Assembly (NCBI GenBank): GCA_000934455.1
Contig: KN884956.1
Coordinates: 44,013-108,012, forward strand
Length of the DNA stretch: 64,000 nt
Source of the DNA: Apostichopus parvimensis
Taxonomy: Eukaryota; Echinodermata; Holothuroidea; Aspidochirotida; Stichopodidae
Reading direction: 5' to 3'
Both the position numbers and the translations under genes were made by a program. Below the pieces are notes generated by a model, which saw only the letters and a list, made by a program, of their open reading frames with translations, had not been told where the DNA came from and searched no databases. Within the stretch, counting starts at the first letter, position 1, and the number at the start of each line of letters is the position of its first letter. Shown piece after piece: positions 34,501 through 47,600 of the stretch.

Positions 34501-37430
34501 ATCAAGTACGATAGAGGATGGAGCGTGTCGTGTTTGAATAATGCTCCATCTATATTAGCATCATCACTACAACAAAAAGAAAATATTTTCGTAAGACACA
34601 GGCATGTTTAAAGTTGATTTCAGTTTACCGTAATACGACTCCCACCGGATGCATAAACGCTGTAGTCCGTCGACATATCGTGTAGCTGCGCCGAGCACAA
34701 TGAGCATTTTTATTTCTCACAAACACGGACTGTATAGGCTATAGAGCATGTAATCCGCCGCATCGCGATAAGCCGTTAACGTATACAAATATGACGTCAT
34801 GCAATCAGTCTCCAAACTATAGGCCTACCACCATATGTTGCGTTCAGTTTCCTCACATATGTGTGTATGTCACTAAAAGAAACCGGCAAATTCATAGACG
34901 TAAAACAACTTTGGGGTGTGCCGGGTGGGAGCGAGATTGTAATTCTGTTAAATAAAAATTGACCCTCCTCATAATTAAGGAATGAATCCCTCCCCTTTTC
35001 GCCCCCCCCCCCTACACCCTCCAAACGTCTCCAAATACCCATCTTACTCTCAATTCCAAAGTAACTGTGTCGATATAGTATTTTAGATCCTCTCTCCATA
35101 TAAGTTATTACGCAAATTTCATAGTTGTAGCGGTTAGCAGGCTGCCGCGTACAAGAAAAAAAGGAGGTTCTTAAGTTGTTACAAGATAGGACTATGACTT
35201 TATCTGATATATTTAACAGTGGATTGATAACACATCTCAAAGAAAATTATGAAGGCATAATGATAAGCATATAATATCCTTTGCTCAAAACCATTGCATA
35301 GGCCTAATTGATGTGCAGATCATTTATTATGGGAATCAAACCAGACGATAGTCACTTGAACAACGTATCCCAGGTTGCTGTTGACTTTTGATTACATTGT
35401 CAAGAGATTGAGCGTGACATTCTGCACGTAGACCACGAAACTCTCTTTATGAATGGAAAGTCACTGCTCATTGTATATGTATGCTAGTTATACCTGTTTC
35501 TAAGAGGATCGGTTAATGATTAAGTCAATTGTTTTATGTTTTGTTGGTTTATGATAACCATAGTGTCCGGGGTGAAAAGTCTAAAGGCATACATATCACG
35601 TAGGCTACACGATTTCATAACTCAGACACAGACAAACACCTCGTCAGTATTCGCGAAATTCACTCTACGTTCGAACTTTACTCCATAAATTTACCCAATG
35701 ATCGTGTGTCAATAGGTCACGCGGAGTACAGTGAGGAAGTGACGGTTGCTAGGAGATGCTAAACAAGTTGCTATGGTACCCGTCGTGCAATTGGTCCTGT
35801 ATAAATAGTAGGATAGAATACCACTGGGTTCGTATTCGACGATAGAAAGAAACTGGAATGTTTGCTGAAGTAGTAAATAGCAAGATCTCCAATTGCCGAA
35901 ATGTAGCCTATACGTAAGCAAATGAATGACAGAGGTAAATGTCAAGCTGGAGCACACTTGCAAGCAAAGATGATTGTGCTAAGGCAACCTCCCGTATGCA
36001 TGGTTTTAACATGCTTCATTGTAGACCACACATAAATAATACACTGAATGGGAGTGAAGGTTGTCTCCATGTATGGGTTCACAACTATTAATACTTTAAA
36101 ATAACAGTGATGCATGTTTAGCGAGTCGCATTGCGTGAATTTTCTGTAAATTGTACCCCATCAAAGTTATAGTCCATCCCTAAGATATACGTAGCCTTAT
36201 AGCTTTCGCTGTGGCTATATCAAACACATGCATTATTGAATAACTAGTCCGACATTCACTTCCATTTTTGATAAGGAAGCTTGTTCATTTTGGAACAAAC
36301 GAATAGCCTTGTACATAAACTTATCAGGAGTAATAACGTAACGACATTCTGATTGGAATAACAAAATCTAAACAATTGTATCTGTCAGAAAATTCGGACT
36401 TATAGAAAGTTATAGTATGTGGATATTAATTTGTCATAGCTGACTGGTCGACTCATATTTTGAAAGCTCTAGTCTCTTCACTATATTTGATATTTATATA
36501 TTCAAAGCTTGTCGCTTGAAGTAACTTGCAGTGATAACGATATGCCCAAAAAGAAACAACGACAATACCCCCCCCCCCCCCCCCCCAAAAAGTCTCTTGT
36601 CAATGAACTGTTCTAAAGCGTTTGAAGTTCCCTTCGAAATAAATTTTCGCCTAGAAGGAAACTAATTGCGCCTACATTATATATTGCTGGAGCTATCTAT
36701 ATCAAGTTAATGTGTTATTTTTATATTCTTTACAGTTCGAGAATAAATGTAAGAAAAAACACCGTCACCATAAATGAGCGTATCACGTTCAAAGGGGTTC
36801 GTGTTGTAACCATGGAGACCACTTGCCACAAATTTCTATGAATTACCCGATTCCCAGTAATTCCACCACATATACAAAAAGGAAGTAATAAGCAGGCCTA
36901 ATAAACAGATGACGCGGATTATTGTATCTATTATTCCATAAAAAAAAGCGGGGAGCCCCCGTATGCAGCTTACCGCACTGACGACACTTAAAACAGTGAT
37001 TTTGCTTCGACGCGAAATGAATTTATTTCTTCAATTAAATTATGTCATAAATTATCGTAGGATTTTGTTGATTTTATGTTCAGAACTGCATGCTCATGAA
37101 ACTGCTACAGGGCTAATCTAATCGCAATCCATATACAATGATGTGTTGAAAGAATCTCTGTCTATAGCTAAAGAGTATATAAGATGACATACACGTACTT
37201 TGACGTCATATATATTTAGGCTGTTTGGTGTCTTCTAGTTTTACAGTGATGTTCGAATCCACACGGAGTCCCCTTATTATAGCCCATTCATACTTTATAA
37301 TATGCTATGGTAAATAAATCAATGAAAATAATAAAAAAATAAAAATAAAAATAAAAAGATTTTATTGCAAAATTTGTCCCAGAAAAAAACGAAGCATTAT
37401 TTACGACCATATCATCATGATAGCGTTCTT

Positions 37431-37518
37431 ATACTTGACCCTATGTGTCACAATACTTGACCCTATGTATCGCCATACGTGGCCCTATGTGTCGCCATAC
37501 TTGACCCTATGTGTCGCC
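37431..37518. repeat. 22-bp tandem repeat, four units
   Basis: There are four exact-length units of the form ATACTTGACCCTATGTGTCGCC, with one to four differences among them, followed by ATACTTTGCAGG. Confidence 0.9.
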
Positions 37519-40500
37519 ATACTTTGCAGGTGTTAGCTATTAGTCTTTGTATTTAGAATTGTCATTGTCACTATAACATTTTGCGCTGTAAGTTATAAAC
37601 GTTGGATCATGCTGTTCCAACTTTCCCGCATTGAAACTATACAGCATATCAAATTTACTTCGTTGCCTCGGCAACCGCACATCTGCAATCATGTGACGTC
37701 ACAGTTCGATACCCAATCGTTACGGTGGTTAGTTATTTTAGTGGTCAACGACCTGTTCAAAACTCTCATATCCGTCAAGAGAGCACCGAGGAGATGAGGC
37801 CGCTTAAAACCCGCTGAAATATCTTCAAACATGCACACCGTATTTCAATTCCTACTTATTTCATCTTGAATGAGGGAAGGAATCCTTCAGGCAACAAATT
37901 ATACATTTTACTTAAAAACCCAGTGGCGCAATGGGAGCGAGGATGATGTGTATCTACACTGGATAAATAATATGTAAGGATTTGAAGACACATTCAAAAA
38001 TGTGCAAAAAGGGGGTGCCTGGCATGTACTGCTACATCGACAAATCTCCCTCAGTCGTACAACGACGAGGGCACCTGCGTCTCTTATCAGTAATTTATTC
38101 AACTTTGCAGTTTCCAGTTGAGATTACACAGAAGTTTTAAAAATTGCATGAAGTTGTTCAAATTTAATACAGCCATTAGCTAAACATGATAATTAGCGTT
38201 AAATCTTGTACGAAACAACTAATTCGTGGAAACGACTTAGTATATAATTATATCAAAAGACAGTCAGTTTATAGAGAAGGAGGTGAATATAGGTGAATAT
38301 ATCTGTTAATAGCATTGGGTACTAAATCATTGAATCTAAACAATTCTTTATGGAACGCCAAAAAGGCTCACCGTATATGTCAATGTTCTAATTGATGAAA
38401 ATGTGAATTGATTTATGGCTGATGTAATCGTGTACATTTCTGCTGTAAAATGACATGTGCATAACGTTCATTAAAATGTATCAGTTTGCATAATAAATAA
38501 ACGTCAGATGCTCAGAGCACAATCGCACTTGGTGAACCTCGCTTTGGCACGTATTCGAAAGGTTCCACAAATACGAGGATGCCCTACAAGGTTTGTACAG
38601 GTGTACAGATATTACTCACACTATATATGCTTAATTTGTTCCCGTCTGTTGCGAACGTGACACCTTACAACAGTATAACATCTGGTTAGATCTGGTGACC
38701 CTTTTGGCGTTCCATCGACTGAAACCTGATCGACGTTTGATTTATTCCAGCAGTCTAGGTGCGCACGGTCATGCGTAGGTCAACTTAGCGTATACCATTA
38801 ATTACTGAATTCTGACATACCATTCTGTATTCGTAATTTGCTAATGGTGAAGTATATAATGGAGATGATTAAGCTATACGAATATTGGAAAGAGAATGCA
38901 TGGCTTGAATTCATGTTGATTACATTGTCATTAGGATGGATTTAGTACGTCAGTGCAAAAGATGAATTTGAAGTCAGCATTTTCGTCAGTGTCATAAACG
39001 AGTTCACCTTTGCACATGCGCAATCGTTATATTAAAAGGCATACTAAACGAATATTTGTTTTGTTTTCACTTGTAAAGACCACTCTCGACCCCGTCATCT
39101 GTTCTAAAGTACTGTTAATTCCTTCTCCACCAAATAAACTCTTTTGGCCCTTCTTTGTTCTTGCACCCTACTCCCCACGTTATACCGATGGTAATGATAG
39201 CGACTTAGATAAAGTTTGTCCGAAATCGGTCCGTTTTATTTCTCTGAACTTCCTTGTCATTCCTAAATTTGCTATACGGTGGATGGGGTGAGGTAATATT
39301 CACCAGGACCATATTATATAGCCTACAGTATATACCTGCAGCACAACGGCCCAAATAAAACCAATTTAACCATTATGCCATTGTAACAAGTATACCATTT
39401 AAATTTAGCATTTGATAGGAACTGAAGATTCGAATATGGATGAAAATTTCAGAACGACATTAACTGTGCTGTAAAACTCTTCTGTTCTTGTCTGAAGAGG
39501 GGTAGAGGAGCTTAGGAGTTTAAAAACTATGTTTGAAATGAAGGACGGGGAAACATTAGAACCATTCTCGACGAATCCTCCCTATTTCTTCACACCAATT
39601 CTCCGTTATACCAATTAGCCAATCATGAATAAACCAATCCAGAACTCCACAGTGTGGACCATGCATATTGGCTCATATATACTGTAACTGTTTCATTCAT
39701 AAGTATCGTATGTAGTCTGAACCAGAGATGAACTTTTGTATGCCCATTTTCGGGCATACTGTTTAGGCTATACTGTATCTATAGAGTGCACATTTGTTAT
39801 GCAGCAAATTAAGATAGACGTGTATTTCGTCGTCTAGCATTTTGGCGACGGGATGTTTTCATATAGTTCATTACCTTGCATTCCCATGATACTGGCGTAT
39901 TTATTGGCTTACAGTTTCTTGTCTCGTCCTTGGCATTTCAGCTCCTCTCTATTGGATGAGAGAAAATTGTTAAGCGGCTTTTAAATTAAGCAAAGCTTAT
40001 AACCTATTGAATTCGCGTGCAGGATTTAGCAATTCGATTTCTTTCAAGCAGAAACTAAACGCATGCATTCCTTATAAGGATATACTGGATGAATAAGACA
40101 AACTTAAACTGTGTAAGTATCTATATACATTTATGTATGAGGTATTATGTTTCATACTTCAGTCTGTATTAAAACAGTTAGAGGGCCTGACGATTCGATC
40201 CCATAGCAGAATTGAAAGACGAACTGAGCGTATATATAAAATCATAAATAATATAATTATGTACACACTTTAAAGCGTGAGACTGTTTATCTTTTATACG
40301 TTAGACAGAAACAGGTCTGTTAGTGCACGATGTATGTATACGTATCTGTCTGAGTATATGGGAAACTGCAGCATTGTGTACGGTTGAACGAGAGATAACT
40401 GTAATGGAAAAGACTGCAGTCAAATGACATAAGGATAGCCACCCGGTCTAATTAATCCAACTGTCAGATAACGAAAGCGCGCCAGGAATGTCTATCGTCA

Positions 40501-41636
40501 TATCTGCTGTCCAAAAATGGATGTGACTTCTCCTACACTGCACTTTGATGACTGTGCATGCGTCGCCTAGACTATAATGATGATAGATAACTTTGTAGTA
40601 GTAGTACTATGGTTATCTTGCCACACAGGACTTCTATGATCACGTGACCCACGGGGATAATATTAAAATTTATAGACCTAGTTAGATGCTTCCCTGCTGT
40701 TGCCTGAGGGTCACGACGATGATAGATAAACAAAGTGAGGAACATCATCCATCATAAAGGTTCATCAAAAAACAAACTATATTATGATGTAATGCTCTAG
40801 AAGTCACAATAATTAGAGATGAATCTAAAATAATATTCCATATCTTGTTTAGGCATGTTTGCCACAATGTTTACTATTCTTTACATGCATTATGCATATT
40901 TCGCACGTTCTATACATGTTTTCGTTAACACTGAGCTATCTTCATAAGATAAGACGGGTTTTTTTTACACTAGAATATGAATTCAGTTTCACATGCAATA
41001 GCTATTGGCCCCTCAATCTGGATGCAGATTTGCTGAAGTGTATAGGAAACGCCTGACTTGTCGCTGTCACAGAAATTGGAAATTACAAAGCTATATATAT
41101 CTAACTAATCAGGAAAAAGAAAAGTGAATTTATATATAATAGGCTAACTTTTTATAGACGTTATGTCTGTTGAAACTTCTCCCGATAGACAACGAATTGT
41201 TATATCAATTAACGGTTAACATGGTAATGACACATATGTATATATATATCCTAGGTATAGATCATTCGGCTTCTGTGACTGATGACGTCATATGTCAGAG
41301 GTCATTAATGAAAACGATCTTCTGTTACTAATATGCACATGACAAAACATAAAATAAAGTAGGCCATGTGAACAATGACTTCAATGGTTATATATTATTA
41401 ATTTACATAAAACGTCAAATGGCATTGAAGTTTAAAGGTTATAGAAGACGGTTATCCATCTAAGCCTCATGTACTTCAAACTCGGTGGGTGTATATGACA
41501 ATGTGGCTACAGGTTCATGAGATCTTTGTATGAGATCTGTAACAGCATGGATTGCCTATACTTGCTAACATTTTTAACCACTTGTTATCGTCATTATTGT
41601 TATTAATAATTTTCGTTTGTAAATTTTTTTTTGCAG

Positions 41637-44600
41637 CCAATTAAAAATATCCGGTGTTAATCATGGCAAACTTAAACCAGAAGAAATACCCTGCCAAGGA
41701 TGATTTTCCAAATTTTGAAGGGCATAAGAGTTTGCTCTCAAAGTACCTGACATCAGACATGTATGCAAAGCTTCGAGATGTTGCAACCCCGAGTGGCTAC
41801 ACTCTGGACAGAGCCATACAGAACGGTGTCGATAATGCTGGTACGTATAAACAGACATTACATGATGGTTAAATTGCAGGTTCTTACACGTGCACGTGGG
41901 TTGTGTGTGACGATATCAATACTATAGATTCATGATATTGGCCACCTTGATTGATACTGTTAGGCGTGAAGGTTAAGGTTAAGGGAATATCTAACCTCTA
42001 CCCTGTAATTTGTCAAAGAGAAAACATCAGAAGAAAGCATGAGATGCTTCTTTCAAAAACAATGTCTTCTTTGTTTTCTGTTTGTGACATGTATTTTTGT
42101 GCTTGGAAGTCACTATACGGGAGAACAAGAAATGTTGCAGCTGCTGGCTATTATGCCCGATAGGGCGTTCCTTGGGCGTTCCTATTGGGCGTTCCTTGCA
42201 TGCCATTATATGAAACACAAACGGGCAATAATCTCTTGATATAAAATAAAATTTAATCTACCAATCCCTCGATCTATTAATCCTTTTAATACCCCATATA
42301 TATAGGGTTGTAGCTTTGATTAAAATATGTAACTATAATTCCCGTATATAACGATGTTTTTACTTGCTGCACCATAAACTATCTCTTCTTAAGTATAGTG
42401 TACCAGTATGTTGCGATCAAATGGACACATGAATAAGTATATACATTACAGTTGTAACGATGTAAACCAATGTAATGTTACAGCTGCCCCATAATGTATT
42501 ACTGTACAGCGGAAGTTGACAGGGCTGCCTTATTGTAAACTAGACTTGTCTCGAACTGAATGACTTTTAACCATGTTTGTTAAACTCCAATTCACCGTAT
42601 CTTGTTACAATCTTCTTTATACTGAAATATTCCACTAAAGATTTCTTCAGTTCGATAGTTAACTCCAAATCTCGTAGCTAGAACGATGACGTGTGTATTG
42701 ACATGTCGTAGGTTGTCTTTTCCCGCTACGGTGACTGACCTACACAAAAATTGTCAGCAATAGTATATCAGTATATACAAACAGTTTGAACCACATACGT
42801 CCAGGGTGGTAGAATGCAATTACATTGGGCAATTAAGTACTCTATTAATGATGGTATGATGGGTACCAGCCTGAATTTACACATGGGATGCCATGTCACA
42901 ATATATTTAATTAACCCGTAGATACAAATGTTTTTTTTTTTGCGCTATATCTCAGCAACATTTACGTTGTTAGCCAACCGGGGAAAATAATGAACGTCTC
43001 GCAACACGTCAATATTGATTGCATTAGTTGTCAGTTCTAGTCGGAATCCTTGAACGTGTATTACACTCTGATGTATCCGGAACTATAGGACTTGAATCGG
43101 ACTCGCGATGAGTGTACACTAACTATAGCTCGACTATATATATAGGGCCGACTTCCCTGAAAATGCCATATTCAAATTTGAGATATCTCTACTAATTTAC
43201 TTGACACATCGTACGTATAATCGAATGACTATATTTTCAAATTTGATAGTTATTTTACTAACTTATTTTTGTTTCCTTCTAAGATTTCCATTTGGGTCTT
43301 CTTGCCGGGGATGAAGAAACTTACACCGTGTTTTCTGATCTATTTGATCCGGTCATCGAAGAATACCATAATGGCTTCAAGAAAACAGGTATTTATTACA
43401 TGTTTGGTCAGTCATTGAATATATAGAAAATATAAAATATGCGAGAAATTTAAAATATAGAAATTACGTGTTACGCCAGTGAACACATGGAATCCTGTCT
43501 TATTCTACGCAACTCAAAGTGTTTTGAAAGAAATTCGAATTCCAAAAAACGTATATTCTAAGCAGAAAACTGATTGACTGACACGACCATATCTATTCAT
43601 TGTAATGGGGCATTCCTTTCATAAAGTATATTCACAGGAGGGTTTTAATCTGCCCACACACACACACATGCCTTACCTTAACCGTAACCTTAAATCTCTC
43701 TGTGCCAGAAGGCACACAAGTCCCGGACATCAATCTTCCACTGGGTTCGGTTTGCAGCTGCGTGGCGTACTGAGTTCCATATACTCCAGACTGCGCAGTT
43801 CCGCTCCACCGCCACCATTCGTCGCCACGTGGTTTTCGGGCGGCCTCTTTTCCTTCTTCCTTCAGGTGCCCATCCGAGGGCCACAGCACAGTCACATGCA
43901 CATGACACAAAATCAAAATGATTAGGTATAGCGCAACTTATGTTTATATGTTTTATAGACCTAATAAGTTTTCGTCTAAATATTATGCATCAAAATGCAC
44001 CAGTTGACGTTGTAAAATGTCTGACTACCCTATCCAATGGCCACACCCCTTGTATCTAAACTTGTTGACCCGCCCTGGTGTGTCTTGTAGTGATACTATA
44101 TGAACGAATTCATAATAGGCGAAAGAAACACAACCCTACATTATCTTTTTACATATTGAATGTGGTAATCGACAATCTCTGTGTTCAAGTGACTACAACA
44201 AGATCGCACGCAGACACACAGACACACGCAGAACGCGGTAGTTGTCACATAAATCTTGTAACTTTACGACCAAGAGATCTTTCGCTTTGTTTCACTATTT
44301 AAATAATAATATAAATGGCATGGCATATATTAAAGTTTCGTGATATTATATGGATACGGTATACGCGTCCAGTGCCTGCTGCTTTCATTGTTGATAACAT
44401 GGATGGCAAGAACGGGATATAGACGTACACTAAGTTTGTAAGCTCTGCATTGACTCGAATAATCAGGCGCGTAGCGAGGAATTTGCCAAGGGAGGGGCGA
44501 AACTGTAGGCAAACTATCAGAGCCGTAGATATACGGCATTGTAAACTATCTAAGCGTAGCGCCACCATATGTTGGCGCGAAGCGTACAAGAAAAGTTTGG

Positions 44601-47600
44601 CTGAAAATTTAATGCCTCCCAGATCGCTGGAAATGGCACTTCCCAGGCCTTGTAAGTTGCATCTTAGCTTTTTCTCTTTTGAAATTACTAGCGATATCAT
44701 AAAACCATACAAAAAAATATGCTCAAGGGGGGGGGGGGCGGCTGCCCCTTTGCCCCCCCCCTTGGCTACGCGCCTGCGAATAATCGATGATATAATACCG
44801 ACGGATAAATGTCTATACCTACTGTATGAATAACCAAACTGTACATTCTGAGGTGAAATGGACTAACTCTATGGCAGTGGGTAAACAACTGAAAGAAATG
44901 TCTTTTACAATGATAGTATTGTCACAACAAACCCCCGATCCACATGCCCACGGCAAAATACAACCTGCATAAATATTTCGAAATCATATATGGTTAATTA
45001 GTCAGTATAATGGTTCCATACTTAAACCTCTATTAAATCAATAAGTTAATTGCATCAGCAATCAAACAACAATGAGCTCTGACGAATGCAGAATGTACAT
45101 TACGAATATTAAGAATCGTGGCTGAAAGATGCTTTGAGGTAGTTAATTGGTTTTTCAATAAGAACCTATAACTGTGGAAACGTTAAGGCGCCATCCAAAT
45201 ATTCAGATCTTTTTTGTGAATATAGTAGCAATTTTTCTACAACATGATTAATTGTTTAGTTAATATGTTAACAGTTTGCTATAAAATGACAGATTACTTC
45301 AATCTAATACGTGATGGATTGCAAAAAACAGCTGTAAAAACAGATCTTATAGAGAAACAGATAATAATTTCTAGGCTAATATGATTGCCTGAATGAGACA
45401 ACTACAGCATAACTTTGATTACAATATATACATTTAGACAATTCACGGCATAAGTAGTTGTCAATAGTGAATAAATATATATTAGGAATAAATTGTAGCT
45501 AAATTTAGACATGCCTACGTATATAAAACATGTTGCAGGCATGAAAACCATTTAAAACAAGATAATAAACTATGTAATGTAATGCAATGTCGATGTACTG
45601 CATGAACACAGTAAATCGTGATTTTTTAATCGTTTATTTTTAAATAAACATCTTACCCAAATGAATTGACATGTGAGATGCTGTGTATTGGTTTATTCTT
45701 AAGTTGAAAAAGGCAAATATATTAGTGATTGAGCAATGAAACCTAAGAGTCATTGAAGGAGACGGGGAGGAGGGGGGGGGGGGGAGGGTTGCCGATTTCC
45801 ACTACCGTTTTAACATGTCTATGAACAAACTTTGGAGTTTACTGTTTACGTATTTTTTGTTGCTTAGGGTGAAAATATGCATGAATAATTTATATGATGT
45901 ATATTCAATACTTAAAACTGTCGTTTTCTTCTTTCCTCGCTTATTTTCATAGATAACCATAAGACTGACTTGGATGCTACTAAGATCCTTGATGATGTCC
46001 TCGATCCTGCTTACGTCATCAGCTCCAGGGTACGAACGGGACGTAACATCCGGGGTATGGCCCTCTCCCCTCACGTGTGTAGAAGTGAGAGAAGGGCAAT
46101 CGAAAAGATGGTCTCCGAAGGTAAGGCATATGACGCCTTTCTCGTGTGTAGTTACAGTCTCTCTAACGTCGATGTTGTTGTTGCTGTGGTTACACCAGCT
46201 ATAGTGTGGATGCCCTATATAAAAAGATGATATGTCCCTCAAATATAGAAGGATGATATGTCCCTCATATATCGAAGGATGATATGTCCCTCAAATATGT
46301 TGATATGTCCCTCTTACTGTATATGCTGATATGTCCGTATATGTCAATATGCCCCTAATAGATGTTGATATGTCCCTAATAGTTGTTGATATATCCCTTA
46401 CATATGTTGATCACTCTCCTATATTATTGATATGTCCTATATAAAATGATGATATGTCCCTCATATATAGAAGGATGATATGTCCCTCATATATAGAAGG
46501 ATGATATGTCCCCCATATATAGAAGGATGATATGTCCCTCATATATGTTGATATGTCCCTATATGTTGCTATGTCCCTCTTATATGCTGATATGAGCCTA
46601 ATATATGTTGATATGCCCCTAATATATGCTGATATGAGCCTAATATATGTTGATATGTCCGTTCAATACATGCATGAACTATATGATAATGATTCTACTT
46701 CTCTACTATTGTTAATCCTCACCAGCTCTGAATTCTCTCGCCGCTGATCTCAAGGGTAAATATTACTCCCTGATGAAGATGGACGAGAAGACGCAGCAGC
46801 AATTAATTGATGATCATTTCCTTTTCGATCGACCTGTGTCCCGTCACTTTACTAGCGGTGGTATGGCTAGGGACTTCCCCGACGGTAGAGGTATCTGGTA
46901 AGTTTACCATTCCCACCATTCATCCTACATCAATGTCTGTATTAAATAGTTTATTTTGTTTTCTAGGGGTCCAGTTCCCCTGCAGTAGGTGTCGCCTCTC
47001 TCGACCACCATGGGTCCTGCATACCCATTGAGCTTTCATCACCTTGCTAGCAGATGGAACTGACTCATTTCTTTAATATAGACATGTTGTCACCGAAGAT
47101 ACAGTATGTGCATGAAAACCAAACATTTCCATCCACATTCAACCACATAGCATGCAGGCCCGTATATACACTGTAAAACCCAATGTGTTGAGATAACTTG
47201 AAAAAGTCGAGGTAACTTGCTGCATATAGACACTTTTAAGTTCATTCCATTAGCCTCATATCCAAGTTATTTTAATTCAATTTGGATAGGTTTTCCCAAC
47301 TAGCAATTGTATGTATGGGTATAGCAAGAAATTATTGCAAAGAACTACTAGGCATGACAAGTTATGACAACACATTAAGACTTACTTGATCACAGTCCTA
47401 CATGGCTCACAGTTCCGATAAAAAAAAAAGGTGTTTGGTGCTGATCGAACACTGATATGAGTTATGTTATTGTTTCTAACACATTTTCTTCTCTTTGTTC
47501 ATTCTGTTAAGACAACTGCTCATCTGTCTTATACATAATTTAAGATATGTTTTTTTTTTCAACTATGGGATTCGACACAGCGGACTGAAAGTTACAATTT

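Larger units (their letters stand above)
19606..41636. other. 22-kb stretch with no recognisable gene
   Basis: No exon chain or known domain was recognised on either strand. Contents include a (CCACC)n tract near 19975-20006, C-rich low-complexity sequence at 22425-22640 and 22978-22990, a tRNA-like B-box hairpin (21767-21828), hAT-type elements (25307-25698 and 27614-28592), the 360-N gap (27963-28322), a GA-rich patch near 31430-31470, a CA run near 32276-32294, a 19-C run (36568-36586) and a 22-bp tandem repeat (37431-37518). Because arginine kinase has an upstream untranslated exon, part of this stretch is probably its first intron. Frames of up to 157 codons (for example 32339-32812 minus) look like chance. 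Confidence 0.6.

Noticed and set aside
34797-35240. 147-codon minus frame
   Set aside because: Contains a G-rich low-complexity stretch (GVGGGGEKG) and no family resemblance.
35789-35831. TATAAATAG with a nearby inverted CCAAT as arginine kinase promoter
   Set aside because: No convincing splice donor follows, and such motifs are frequent in AT-rich DNA.
41654-41662. GTG start three codons upstream of the arginine kinase ATG
   Set aside because: ATG at 41663 has a better context and gives the family's usual length; the extra codons are 5' UTR.
44464-44776. The 127-codon plus frame across 44450-44833
   Set aside because: It lies entirely over the hAT-type miniature element and its flanks and has no transposase motif.
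45802-46242. 146-codon minus frame over arginine kinase exon 3
   Set aside because: Antisense shadow of a confirmed coding exon.
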